36,243 nucleotides of DNA from Mucilaginibacter sp. Its GTDB lineage: Bacteria; Bacteroidota; Bacteroidia; Sphingobacteriales; Sphingobacteriaceae. How positions within the stretch are numbered: position 1 is the first letter of the stretch; each line of letters begins with the position of its first letter. Location: NCBI GenBank assembly GCA_028287865.1, contig JAQBOU010000253.1:1-36243 (forward strand), read 5' to 3'. Below the pieces are notes generated by a model. That model saw only the letters and a program-made list of their open reading frames with translations. It made no database searches and was not told where the DNA came from. Made by a program: the position numbers and the translations under genes. Of this stretch, positions 24,732-32,697 are shown in pieces.

Positions 24732-26094
24732 ATGTGATCTTATTTCTTATATCCTGGCTTGGCTCTGCTGCCTTTTCCAAAATCTCCAGTATCCCTTCAT
24801 TTTTAAAAATAAAAAATCCAAGTGTTTCTTCAGAGACACCTTTAAGCAATCTATATTTAAACACAGGTTTTCCGTCTTCAATTTTTGAAGCAAAATAATG
24901 GAATGATATATTCGGGATATTTGTAAGTTCCGAAGCAATTTCAACTATATGGGTGGAAATTAAAAAGGCACTATTCCTGATATTCGCCAAGGCTTTTATA
25001 GTGGCAAGCGATGAGTCATAGGCATCTTTAACATTTGTACCCCTGAACAATTCATCAAATATGATGAACAAATTACCGTGTTCAAGTATCTTTAGGGCAG
25101 TTTCCTTCACTCTTTTTACTTCGCTGTAATAGTGGCTGTAACCATTACCGATATTATCCGAAAGATTTATAGTGGTGATCAATCCGTTGAATACGCTGGT
25201 TTGCATATCACCGGCCGGTACAGGAAAACCGATATGTGCCAGGTATACAGCTACACCCAACCCCCTTAAAAATGATGATTTACCTGCCATATTTGCGCCG
25301 GTTAAAAATACCAGGTTCTGTTCCTGATCAATTAAAATATCATTCTTAACCGCGCCTTTAATACAGGGATGAAATAAGCCATTTATCTTCACATAAGATT
25401 GCCTTTCAGTACAATATTCAGGAAAACAAAAACCATTATTGGAGGCTGCCTTTGCTGCTGCAGTGTAAACATCCAGTTCATAAACAATATTTATTGCTGA
25501 CCTTATACTTTGTAATTCTGTTTTTCTGAACAGCTTGTCATAATAACATAACTGGATATAGTTTAACTCTTTACCCGGATTATAATGAATTATTTTTTCT
25601 ATTTCTTTCTTTGAAAACAGCTCATTTAAAGTATTAATAATAGTACTTATATGTGCAGGCAATTCTTTATTAGTGAGTTCATTACAAAAACCGTATAGCG
25701 TTTTTACCAATTTAAAAACATCACTTATACCCTCACTTATTACATATTGATCGTTATTCGAACTGAATTTATACCGGATTCCTTTTGCAATGACATCGAT
25801 AAAATTTGTTGCTAATGCCTGTGTATTAAATGCCAGGTAATGTTCTATAAAGTCGAGGCTCCTTTTGTTAACGTCAAGGTTTAACGGGTTTTTATAAAAA
25901 TATTTAATGGAATCACGGCGGGAGGTAAGCACATTGATATCGGCAGATGGGGTTTCCATCATTTGGATCAGTTTCTTTTTCCCTCCTATCGTTTTTGCAA
26001 TATCGAAAAAAGTAAAAATTGAAATTCCGCTGGCAGCTTCATTAAAAACTTCCAGATCATTAATAGTTTGTCTGTCGATCTCGAAAAAAGCCAT
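24730..26094 (-). CDS. MutS-like ATPase lacking the mismatch-recognition domain
   Basis: A 454-residue protein consisting of a helical MutS domain III-like N-terminus (about 1-220) and a C-terminal MutS domain V ATPase: FLTGANMAGKSSFLRGLG (Walker A, about 264-280), NLFIIFDELFRGTN (Walker B and signature, about 341-354) and FLISTHIVEIASEL. The mismatch-sensing domain I with its Phe-x-Glu motif and the connector domain are absent, so it is not a canonical mismatch-repair MutS. Such short MutS relatives are common in Bacteroidota; some could act on branched DNA, but this is unproven. It follows the two glycosyltransferase genes by 16 bp on the same strand and probably shares their mRNA. Confidence 0.9.
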   Translation of the reverse strand: MAFFEIDRQTINDLEVFNEAASGISIFTFFDIAKTIGGKKKLIQMMETPSADINVLTSRRDSIKYFYKNPLNLDVNKRSLDFIEHYLAFNTQALATNFIDVIAKGIRYKFSSNNDQYVISEGISDVFKLVKTLYGFCNELTNKELPAHISTIINTLNELFSKKEIEKIIHYNPGKELNYIQLCYYDKLFRKTELQSIRSAINIVYELDVYTAAAKAASNNGFCFPEYCTERQSYVKINGLFHPCIKGAVKNDILIDQEQNLVFLTGANMAGKSSFLRGLGVAVYLAHIGFPVPAGDMQTSVFNGLITTINLSDNIGNGYSHYYSEVKRVKETALKILEHGNLFIIFDELFRGTNVKDAYDSSLATIKALANIRNSAFLISTHIVEIASELTNIPNISFHYFASKIEDGKPVFKYRLLKGVSEETLGFFIFKNEGILEILEKAAEPSQDIRNKIT

Positions 26095-26110
26095 TGAGCA
26101 GGTTTAAAGA

Positions 26111-26869
26111 TTAATCATTTGTCCGTTTATTCTTCAGCCAATACCAACCCAAATTAAAGGCAATCACAAAATGATTTAAAACGGTTGGGATTAAACCATA
26201 GTATCGCTTCATGATATTAAACCGCTCTGTTAAGCTCTGTTTATGCCTGCTTTTTGACATCCCCCCAACCAGGTACCTGGCCACATACCGGTTTACGTTT
26301 ACAATTTTTTTAGCCTTCCGGGCTGCGCGGATGATCCAGTCGATATCTGCACTTAGCTGGTATCGTTTATCGTATGGCTCCGTTAGCGTACGGCGGATAT
26401 AAATAGCCTGGTGACTAACGCTCATGCCATATTTAAAACTGCGCCAGTTAAATTGGCCCGGCGCCTTATGGCGGCGTTGCCCAAGGCTTCGGCCTTCGGC
26501 GTCAATCATCTCCGTTTCACCATAATAAATATCAGCACCAGGAGCCGAAGCAAATACCTGCTCAACAGTGTCTGTCGCATAAAACGCATCGCCCGAGTTC
26601 ATAAAAATAATGTAGTCGCCCGTGGCAATTGCAAGACCTTTGTTCATGGCATCATAAATACCGGCGTCCTTTTCACTGATGAATTTTGCAATGCGGCTTT
26701 TATATTTATTAATGACCTCCACGGTGCCGTCGGTTGATAGGCCATCAATTACGATGTATTCTATATTGGGATAAGTTTGATTTAATACAGAAAGTATGGT
26801 GCCTTCAATATTAGGCACGTTATTGTACACCACAGTAATGACCGATAACGTGGGCTTGAAGGCTGCCAT
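26111..26869 (-). CDS. Family 2 glycosyltransferase
   Basis: A 252-residue GT-A fold enzyme: LSVITVVYNNVPNIEGTILSVLNQTYPNIEYIVIDGLSTDGT (nucleotide-binding N-terminus), KFISEKDAGIYDAMNKGLAIATGDYIIFMNSGD (metal-binding region), and an acceptor part with QAIYIRR and YQLSADIDWII. The pattern resembles WcaE-type transferases of colanic acid and other surface polysaccharides. It transfers a sugar from a nucleotide donor; donor and acceptor are unknown. The ATG overlaps the stop of the upstream GT4 gene by one base, indicating translational coupling. Confidence 0.93.
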   Translation of the reverse strand: MAAFKPTLSVITVVYNNVPNIEGTILSVLNQTYPNIEYIVIDGLSTDGTVEVINKYKSRIAKFISEKDAGIYDAMNKGLAIATGDYIIFMNSGDAFYATDTVEQVFASAPGADIYYGETEMIDAEGRSLGQRRHKAPGQFNWRSFKYGMSVSHQAIYIRRTLTEPYDKRYQLSADIDWIIRAARKAKKIVNVNRYVARYLVGGMSKSRHKQSLTERFNIMKRYYGLIPTVLNHFVIAFNLGWYWLKNKRTND

Positions 26870-28134
26870 TATTTTAATATTGATTGGTAAACAGCCATAT
26901 ATTTTTCAGCGACAATTTCATTGGTAAAGGTATTTAATACTTTATTCCGGGCATTCTTTTTTAACTCGTTCTGCCTGTCCGAATTTAAGATGTAATGGAT
27001 CCCGGCAGCAAAATCGGATGCTGATTTAAATTCAGCGAGGTAACCGTTTTGCAGATGCTCCACCATATCAGGGATACCGCCGGTATCAAATGCTACAACC
27101 GGGGTAGCGCAGGCCAGGGCATCCATAATTGTATTGGGGAGGTTGTCCTCTATGGCCGGTGAAACAAATACGTTAGCAAGGCTGTAAACCTCTGCAAGAT
27201 CGCTTTGAGCGGTGATTACATCGAGCTCATAAACCTTGAAAGGTAGCAGATTTACATCAAACGATTTATTTTTACCAAAAATTACGATCTCAATATTACC
27301 CGGACTGGCATAATTATTTTTGAGATCAGTAAGCGCCGCAACCAGGTAATTAATCCCTTTACGCCTGTCCATAATATTTGCAGCGCCAAACAGGATAATT
27401 TTTGATTCTGGATCGATCTTCCATTTTAGGCGTGCCGCAGTTTTATCTTTAGCCGAAAATATTTCGGTATCAATAGGGTTCGGTATTGTTTCGATGCGAA
27501 AATCTTTCAGCAACAAACTTGTACGTGCCACATCAGCCAGCCAATGGCTGCAAGTCACAAAAACAATATTCCCGGCTGCTTTATACATGTTTGCTTTTCG
27601 CATCCATCCGGCATGAGAAATATCTTCATCATTTGGATCGCGCAGCATCCAGCAATTACCGCATTGATTTATAAAGTGATCGCACTCGCCTGCATAATGG
27701 CAGCCGCCTGTAAAAGCCCACATATCATGCAATGTCCATACAATGGGTTTGCCGGTTTCAAATAACCGCTTTAAATTATTGACAGACAGGTAGCCCATGT
27801 TTGTCCAGTGCAGGTGTAAAATAGATGCATCTGATATAGCAGGTTGTTTACTAATATCTGTTCCGATATCAGCGGTCGAAAATGCAAAGCGTACAGATTT
27901 GTCCTTTGCCCTAAACCAGATAAACGGCAGCCGTTCGTAAAAGAATTTGAATTTCCCTTTAAATCTGCCAGAAAAATCCTGACCTATACTTTTAACGCGT
28001 GGTTCGCCGGTCTTTTTTTCCTCAACCTGCATGTGTACATCCACCTGCTTTAATTCCAGCGCTTTTAGCAGGCGCATACAGGCTGCAGGCGCTCCCCCAC
28101 CGGCATCAGCTGTATTGATCAAAGTTACTTTCAT
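26869..28134 (-). CDS. Family 4 glycosyltransferase (WcaC-like)
   Basis: A 421-residue GT-B enzyme. The N-terminal NTADAGGGAPAACMRLLKAL begins a donor/acceptor Rossmann domain. A Cys-rich insert WTLHDMWAFTGGCHYAGECDHFINQCGNCW (about 138-167) is typical of WcaC-like transferases, and the C-terminal domain contains KIILFGAANIMDRRKGINYL and VSPAIEDNLPNTIMDALACATPVVAFDTGG, including the GT4 Glu-containing motif. It would extend a surface glycan repeat unit on the cytoplasmic face of the inner membrane. It is first gene of the minus-strand run and faces away from the acetyltransferase gene across a repeat-bearing gap. Confidence 0.93.
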   Translation of the reverse strand: MKVTLINTADAGGGAPAACMRLLKALELKQVDVHMQVEEKKTGEPRVKSIGQDFSGRFKGKFKFFYERLPFIWFRAKDKSVRFAFSTADIGTDISKQPAISDASILHLHWTNMGYLSVNNLKRLFETGKPIVWTLHDMWAFTGGCHYAGECDHFINQCGNCWMLRDPNDEDISHAGWMRKANMYKAAGNIVFVTCSHWLADVARTSLLLKDFRIETIPNPIDTEIFSAKDKTAARLKWKIDPESKIILFGAANIMDRRKGINYLVAALTDLKNNYASPGNIEIVIFGKNKSFDVNLLPFKVYELDVITAQSDLAEVYSLANVFVSPAIEDNLPNTIMDALACATPVVAFDTGGIPDMVEHLQNGYLAEFKSASDFAAGIHYILNSDRQNELKKNARNKVLNTFTNEIVAEKYMAVYQSILK

Positions 28135-28236
28135 GAGGCAGCGCTATTTATATCAGCAATTATAACAATTCTAAAATGAAAACTTTTACTTTTGAAAAGC
28201 CCGTGATGACGCGGAATAAAAGGGATGTCACCCTGG

Positions 28237-28287
28237 GGCACTCGAAGGGCGCGTGCAAAGACCTTTTGCCGCCATGCTTCGAGTGCC
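28237..28287. repeat. 11-bp perfect inverted repeat in the divergent glycan-gene gap
   Basis: GGCACTCGAAG (28237-28247) mirrors CTTCGAGTGCC (28277-28287), with weaker GTCA/TGAC pairing outside. It looks like an eroded member of the CTTCGA-containing palindromic repeats frequent in Sphingobacteriaceae. There is no T-run, so it is not an obvious terminator. The 67-codon ORF over it is probably not coding. Confidence 0.55.
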
Positions 28288-28348
28288 TGCCAATGACACC
28301 GAAAAAAATTATGTTGCACAGTGAAGCGTGACAAAAGGTAAAAAATGA

Positions 28349-28870
28349 ATGATTAAAAAGATGAACTTTTTTGCTTATTTATTCCAGGACTGGAGCGCTA
28401 ACAGGCAAAACTTTAAAGCGCAGTTAGTTTTATTTATGTTCCGCCTGGTGCAGGTTTTTAACAGGTACATCATTACAAAAATTATTTTTTATCCGTATTT
28501 TATGCTTTACCGGTATTGGATAGAGTGGCATTTGGGGATTGAGCTTCCGCGAAAATTGACGATAGGTAAAGGATTATCGCTTTATCACGGCCAGGCGCTG
28601 GTGGTAAATAAAAGCACCATCATCGGCGACAATTGCGTGTTAAGAAATTCAACCACCATCGGGCATAAGAAATTAGCTGATGGTAGTTTTAGCAGGTGCC
28701 CGAAGATTGGCAATAATGTGGATATTGGCGCGAACGTTTGCATCATCGGTGATATAACCATTGGTGATAATGTGATCATTGGGGCAGGGAGTGTGGTTGT
28801 TAAAGATATCCCGGCTGATTGTAGTGTTGTTGGGAACCCTGCGAGGGTGTTGGAGAAGATAGTTGGCTAA
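28349..28870 (+). CDS. Hexapeptide-repeat acyltransferase (WcaB/serine acetyltransferase-like)
   Basis: A 173-residue enzyme with a basic, hydrophobic N-terminal part (about 1-65) and a left-handed beta-helix of hexapeptide repeats: LTIGKGLSLYHGQALVVNKSTIIGDNCVLRNSTTIGHKK ... CPKIGNNVDIGANVCIIGDITIGDNVIIGAGSVVVKDIPADCSVVGNPARVL. The histidines in LYHGQ and TIGHK match the catalytic positions of the serine acetyltransferase/WcaB group. Next to glycosyltransferases it more likely O-acetylates a surface glycan than makes O-acetylserine. The ATG at 28349 is used; a second Met lies four codons later. Confidence 0.88.
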   Translation: MIKKMNFFAYLFQDWSANRQNFKAQLVLFMFRLVQVFNRYIITKIIFYPYFMLYRYWIEWHLGIELPRKLTIGKGLSLYHGQALVVNKSTIIGDNCVLRNSTTIGHKKLADGSFSRCPKIGNNVDIGANVCIIGDITIGDNVIIGAGSVVVKDIPADCSVVGNPARVLEKIVG

Positions 28871-28881
28871 CCTACTGGTTT

Positions 28882-28988
28882 ACTCACCCGGACGTTGCTT
28901 CGCTCGTCCACCCTTTCTTTTGCTATAAAAAAGAGGGTAAAAAGAAATTTCAAAACCCTCTTTGCGGCTTGCCGTAGATCGGGTGAGT
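28882..28988. repeat. Nested palindromic intergenic element of about 107 bp
   Basis: Outer arms ACTCACCCG (28882-28890) and CGGGTGAGT (28980-28988) enclose three inner hairpins: GGACG/CGTCC (28890-28909), AAAGAGGGT/ACCCTCTTT (28930-28963) and CGGC/GCCG (28965-28974). The layout resembles REP/MITE-like repeats I have seen in Sphingobacteriaceae, but no second copy lies in this window to confirm that it is repeated. Confidence 0.6.
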
Positions 28989-29075
28989 CAATAGGCTAGC
29001 GACATAAAACGTAAATCACTGGTTGTCAATGCGGCATCCTGAGGAAGTAGAAAAATAACACGTACAAAAACATTA

Positions 29076-29825
29076 ATGGAACAAAATTTAACCGACCGTT
29101 CATTCTGGAAATCTTTTTGGGAATCAAGAAAAGGACTTATATTTTATATTAAACCCAATTATATTTTTGGCGATATACTGACCAAGCTGATCGCTGAAAA
29201 AAAAATAAAGACAGCTATTGAGCTTGGCGGATTTCCGGGTTATTATTCTATCTACCTAAAAAAGTATCAGCACCTTGATACCACCCTGTTTGATTATTTC
29301 ATTCACGATGGACTGATAAATGAGCTTCTTGAAAAAAACGATCTTAAACCCGGCGATATCAATGTTATTGAAGCTGATCTTTTTAATTATAAGCCAGCCA
29401 AACTATATGACATGGTGCTTTCATTCGGGTTGATAGAGCATTTTAATGATACCAAAGCCATTATTGAAACGCACCTGCAATTTTTAAAACCAGGTGGGGT
29501 GTTGTTCATCACACTACCCAACTTTAAAAGCGTGAATGGCTGGGTGCAGCGCAAATTTGACAAGGAAAATTACGATAAGCATAACATCAACAGCATGGAC
29601 CTTCAATTACTTGCAGATTGCTGCAGGGAGCTGGGACTTACTGAAGTTGAAAGCTATTATCATGGCAAATTTTCTGTATGGCTGGAGAATAAATCAGCGC
29701 AGAGCGCTTTGGCTAAGGCACTAGTTAAAACCATTTGGTTTACGGGAAAAATATTTACAAAAATTATCCCGGTAGAAAGTAAGGCGCTATCGCCTTATAT
29801 GGTGTTGAAAGCGGTGAAATTATGA
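29076..29825 (+). CDS. Class I SAM-dependent methyltransferase
   Basis: A 249-residue protein with a Rossmann-like methyltransferase core: motif I AIELGGFPGYYSIYL (the usual GxGxG is replaced by GGFPG), then NVIEADLF, the acidic motif YDMVLSFGLIEHFND and the post-motif FLKPGGVLFITLPNFKSVNGW. The arrangement fits Methyltransf_11/23-type small-molecule or sugar methyltransferases. Its position after glycosyltransferase and acetyltransferase genes points to decoration of a glycan, but this is inferred. No signal peptide is present. The start follows an intergenic gap of about 200 bp containing the palindromic element. Confidence 0.87.
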   Translation: MEQNLTDRSFWKSFWESRKGLIFYIKPNYIFGDILTKLIAEKKIKTAIELGGFPGYYSIYLKKYQHLDTTLFDYFIHDGLINELLEKNDLKPGDINVIEADLFNYKPAKLYDMVLSFGLIEHFNDTKAIIETHLQFLKPGGVLFITLPNFKSVNGWVQRKFDKENYDKHNINSMDLQLLADCCRELGLTEVESYYHGKFSVWLENKSAQSALAKALVKTIWFTGKIFTKIIPVESKALSPYMVLKAVKL

Positions 29826-29914
29826 ACTTATAATGCCTTGCTGAACAAGAAGCAATCGCCAACTGTTCAGTTCACCATTGCCTTATATTCTGCAATAACA
29901 TTATCAAATTAGCC

Positions 29915-30475
29915 TTACAATTTTGTAATCACCTCATCCGTTGTGCCGGTTTCGCCCATCCTGGGGAAAATGGTTTTCAGGCTGTTTTCATGGGCACTTG
30001 AAACCATATCCGTCATGGCATCAGTGGCAAAAGTAATGTTATAGCCCCGTTCGCTTGCCTGGCGTGCAGTGCCTTCAACACCTATACTGGTTGATATGCC
30101 TGCAAGTACTATCCCGGTAATGCCTCTTTTGTTTAATTCTTCTTCTAAAGCCGTTTCAAAAAAGGCGCCCCAGGTATGCTTGGTAATAAAAATATCATCA
30201 GGCTGTGTCTTTACTTCGGGGGTTATTTCCAGCCAGTCTTCTTTAAATGCAGGAGGCGTTGCAGTGCTTGGATCTTTACGGGTCTTTATCCATTTCGCGC
30301 CTCCCGGGTTTACATTTACAATAACAATGGGTTGTCCGGCTTTACGGAAGGCATCAATCAGCTTTACTGCATTTTCCAGCACATCCTGTATGGGGTGCAC
30401 CAACGGAAGGCCTATTACACCTTTTTGCAGGTCTATTAAAATAAGAGCGGTGTTTTTATCAAGGGTAGTGATCAT
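29915..30475 (-). CDS. Isochorismatase-like hydrolase family protein lacking the catalytic Cys
   Basis: A 186-residue protein with the isochorismatase/cysteine-hydrolase fold: ALILIDLQKGVIGLP (Asp15), DDIFITKHTWGAFFET (Lys99) and the segment VLAGISTSIGVEGTARQASERGYNITFATDAMTD. In hydrolases of this family the third triad member is a Cys in the [S/T]xxCVExTA segment. Here that position reads Gly (GISTSIGVEG, about residue 132), so two of the three catalytic residues are kept and the nucleophile is lost. It may be a non-classical or inactive member, as in other subgroups of this superfamily. It is a single gene. Confidence 0.87.
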   Translation of the reverse strand: MITTLDKNTALILIDLQKGVIGLPLVHPIQDVLENAVKLIDAFRKAGQPIVIVNVNPGGAKWIKTRKDPSTATPPAFKEDWLEITPEVKTQPDDIFITKHTWGAFFETALEEELNKRGITGIVLAGISTSIGVEGTARQASERGYNITFATDAMTDMVSSAHENSLKTIFPRMGETGTTDEVITKL

Positions 30476-30632
30476 TCTTAGTAAAATTTAATAAGCCGAA
30501 AGTAGGAGTTTACACAGTAATCGATGCTAACTAATTAATTAGCTACAATATTTTTACAATATCTCAGGCCACTATCAATCAAACGTTAAAATTAGTTGGT
30601 AATTTGGCTACACAATACTTTAGTCAACCATC

Positions 30633-31505
30633 ATGAAATACAATAAACTCCTGTTTTGCCTGTTGCTGTTGCCTTCCGCACTGTGGGCACAAACAACGCC
30701 TGCTGTTATTCCGCTTTGGCCAAAGGGGGCGCCCGGTTTTGAGAATCGCCGTAACGAGCCTGAACAGGCAAAAGATTATTGGGTAAAAAATATCCATAAT
30801 CCTTCGCTTACCGTTTTTCTGCCGCCTAAAGACAAGGCTAATGGCGCCGCTGTGATAGTTTGCCCCGGCGGCGGTCATCGCCTGTTGGTTTGGAACGCCG
30901 AAGGGGTTGATCCGGCTAAATTTTTAAATAATTTAGGTATAGCCGTTTTTGTATTAAAATACCGTTTGGGTCGTGATACCCTTTCGCCTTATAAAGTAGA
31001 AGTACATGCCCGAGAGGACGGTTTGCGGGCCATGCGGCTGGTGCGCAGCAGGGCAGCTGAGTTCGCGCTTGATACCAATCGCATTGGTATGATGGGCTTT
31101 TCGGCAGGTGGAGAGGTGGTTGATATGGTGACTTTCGGGCCTAACAAACCTGACGCTAATGCCCTCGATCCGATAGATCGTCAAAGCGCTAAGCCAAAAT
31201 TTTTAATCCAGATCTACCCTGGCCCTGGGTTTATTCCGGATGTTATCCCGCATGATGCGCCGCCTGTATTTTTACTCGCTGCCAATGACGATCCCTGCTG
31301 TGCCGTATCGGTAATGCAACTGCTGGAAAAGTACCGGGAAGCTAAGGTGCCGGTTGAGGCACACATCTTTACTCATGGACTACACGGATTTAATATGGGA
31401 TACCGGTCAAAATTAAAATCTATTAATAACTGGCCGCAACGCCTGGCCGACTGGCTGTCGGATAATAATATTTTAGAGCCCGAAAAGCCTAAAGTGATGC
31501 ATTAA
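30633..31505 (+). CDS. Secreted alpha/beta hydrolase (esterase-like)
   Basis: A 290-residue protein with a signal peptide (MKYNKLLFCLLLLPSALWAQ). It is followed by an alpha/beta hydrolase fold: VIVCPGGGHRLL (oxyanion-hole region, PGGGH at 78-82), HAREDGLRAMRLVRSRAAEFALDTNRIGMMGFSAGGEV (nucleophile Ser157 in GFSAG), LLAANDDPCC (acid, Asp219 or 220) and FTHGLHGFN (catalytic His251). This resembles the acetyl-xylan esterase/BD-FAE-like group. It would hydrolyse an ester in the periplasm or outside; the substrate is unknown, although the nearby GH28 gene hints at plant polysaccharide processing. Confidence 0.88.
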   Translation: MKYNKLLFCLLLLPSALWAQTTPAVIPLWPKGAPGFENRRNEPEQAKDYWVKNIHNPSLTVFLPPKDKANGAAVIVCPGGGHRLLVWNAEGVDPAKFLNNLGIAVFVLKYRLGRDTLSPYKVEVHAREDGLRAMRLVRSRAAEFALDTNRIGMMGFSAGGEVVDMVTFGPNKPDANALDPIDRQSAKPKFLIQIYPGPGFIPDVIPHDAPPVFLLAANDDPCCAVSVMQLLEKYREAKVPVEAHIFTHGLHGFNMGYRSKLKSINNWPQRLADWLSDNNILEPEKPKVMH

Positions 31506-31630
31506 GCCTCCCAAGCCCTCAACTAAATTATTTGTAAATGACTTAGCCACCTGCACGGATGGTAGTACTGCACAGTGTTAATTGAATATCCTTTTAAAAA
31601 AAGAATAAACTTTATAGTTTATAAAACTGT

Positions 31631-31638
31631 TACCTTTA
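31631..31638 (+). promoter_or_regulatory. Candidate -7 element for thioredoxin gene
   Basis: TACCTTTA is one base from TAnnTTTG and is the same as the typA box except for the last base. It lies 17 bp before the ATG at 31655. No clear -33 box was seen at the standard distance. Confidence 0.3.
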
Positions 31639-31654
31639 AATAAACCCATTAGTT

Positions 31655-31951
31655 ATGGCAAATTTTCAGGAAGTTATAGCATCTGATAAACCCGTATTGG
31701 TTGATTTTTCGGCAGAATGGTGCGGGCCGTGCAAAATGATGCCGCCGATATTAAAACAGGTAAAAGATACCCTCGGTGACCAGGTAACCATTATAAAAAT
31801 TGATATAGACAAAAATCCTGCCGCAGCCAATGCTTACAAAGTACAAAGCGTACCTACCCTGATGATATTTAAAAATAGCGAAACCAAATGGCGGCAAAGC
31901 GGCGTAATGCAGGCCAGTCAGCTATTGCAAATTATACAGCAATACGTTTAG
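31655..31951 (+). CDS. trxA: Thioredoxin
   Basis: A 98-residue thioredoxin with all hallmarks: [23 protein letters not shown] (active-site C23 and C26 in WCGPC), [27 protein letters not shown] (cis-Pro in VPTL) and a final helix. It has no signal peptide and is slightly shorter than E. coli Trx. It reduces disulfides of cytoplasmic proteins, with electrons from a thioredoxin reductase. The thioredoxin-reductase-like fusion 3 kb downstream is unlikely to serve it because that protein lacks a CxxC. Confidence 0.95.
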   Translation: MANFQEVIASDKPVLVDFSAEWCGPCKMMPPILKQVKDTLGDQVTIIKIDIDKNPAAANAYKVQSVPTLMIFKNSETKWRQSGVMQASQLLQIIQQYV

Positions 31952-32050
31952 GAGAGGTGTATGAATAAAGGCAAGAAGTGTTTTGTAAACTATCAAGAAA
32001 TCTTTTCACTTCGGACTAACCGTCTTTCCCAACTTTCCCACTCAAACTAT

Positions 32051-32078
32051 CTCTACCACTAATTTCTACTCACTACTT
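32051..32078 (+). repeat. Weak heptamer-like array upstream of DoxX gene
   Basis: CTA recurs at 32053, 32059, 32066 and 32073 (steps 6, 7, 7), giving CTCTACC, ACTAATT, TCTACTC and ACTACTT. In reverse complement it resembles the GATTAGT-type unit at 17119. The rest of the 234-bp gap (31952-32185) is AT- and pyrimidine-rich with no other clear signal. Confidence 0.3.
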
Positions 32079-32174
32079 TGTTTATAACAAACTTTTTACT
32101 TAAATTTAACTTATAATAAATAAGGAAAGAGTTTACCCAAAAACAACCTTTTCTTAATTAACCAATTATTTAAC

Positions 32175-32180
32175 AGGAGG
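32175..32180 (+). promoter_or_regulatory. Canonical Shine-Dalgarno AGGAGG before DoxX
   Basis: AGGAGG ends 5 bp before the ATG at 32186. Strong SD sequences are rare in Bacteroidota and most genes of this window lack one, so this gene may be translated with unusual efficiency or regulated at initiation. Confidence 0.75.
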
Positions 32181-32185
32181 TTGTT

Positions 32186-32629
32186 ATGAGCATGGTTCAT
32201 GAAATCGAAAAATGGGGCGACACCCATCATCCAAAAGCCCTGGATATTATTCGTATAGCACTTGGAGTTTTTTTACTGATAAAAGGATTAACATTTATGG
32301 ATAATACCGCTTATCTGAAAAATCTGATTGAAAATCAGGATGTGGTACATATTTCATCAGGATTGTTAATGGCGCTTGTTTACTATGTAACGTTTGCGCA
32401 TTTGGTTGGCGGTATATTGATTGTATTAGGGACCTTAACAAGGTTTGCCTGCATAATACAGATACCTATTGTACTTGCTGCCGCATTTTTAACAGGTATT
32501 TTCCAGGAGCCAATAAATACAATGGTATGGCCCTCAATAACGGCGCTGGTTTTACTGGCTTTATTCACCATTATTGGTTCGGGACCGCTATCGCTGGATA
32601 GATATTTATCAAGTTGGGACGATATGTAG
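32186..32629 (+). CDS. DoxX family membrane protein
   Basis: A 147-residue protein with four membrane helices and the DoxX pattern ALDIIRIALGVFLLIKGLTFM ... FAHLVGGILIVLGTLTRFACIIQIPIVLAAAFLT. The family includes quinol oxidase subunits and many small membrane proteins linked to redox or oxidative stress. The start is fixed by a canonical AGGAGG 5 bp upstream. It lies between the thioredoxin gene and a UBP-zinc-finger gene in a redox-flavoured neighbourhood. Its specific function is not known. Confidence 0.9.
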   Translation: MSMVHEIEKWGDTHHPKALDIIRIALGVFLLIKGLTFMDNTAYLKNLIENQDVVHISSGLLMALVYYVTFAHLVGGILIVLGTLTRFACIIQIPIVLAAAFLTGIFQEPINTMVWPSITALVLLALFTIIGSGPLSLDRYLSSWDDM

Positions 32630-32666
32630 TTTGCGGGTTGTAAGCTCATTAGCCTTTTGCTCTTCA

Positions 32667-32696
32667 CCAATGCCCAATGACCCAATGTCAATGAAC
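32667..32696 (+). repeat. Second CCAATGA-type heptamer array
   Basis: AATG recurs at 32669, 32676, 32684 and 32690 (steps 7, 8, 6). It uses the same unit as the array at 15761, in the same orientation, between the DoxX and zinc-finger genes. Confidence 0.5.
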
Positions 32697-32697
32697 A

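Noticed and set aside
28131-28334. 67-aa minus-strand ORF over the CTTCGA palindrome
   Set aside because: It lies on a repeat-like palindrome, overlaps the GT4 start region, and shows no protein motif. Such ORFs on intergenic repeats are commonly spurious.
30069-30491. 140-aa plus-strand ORF opposite the isochorismatase-like gene
   Set aside because: Antisense shadow; the minus strand encodes a recognisable fold.
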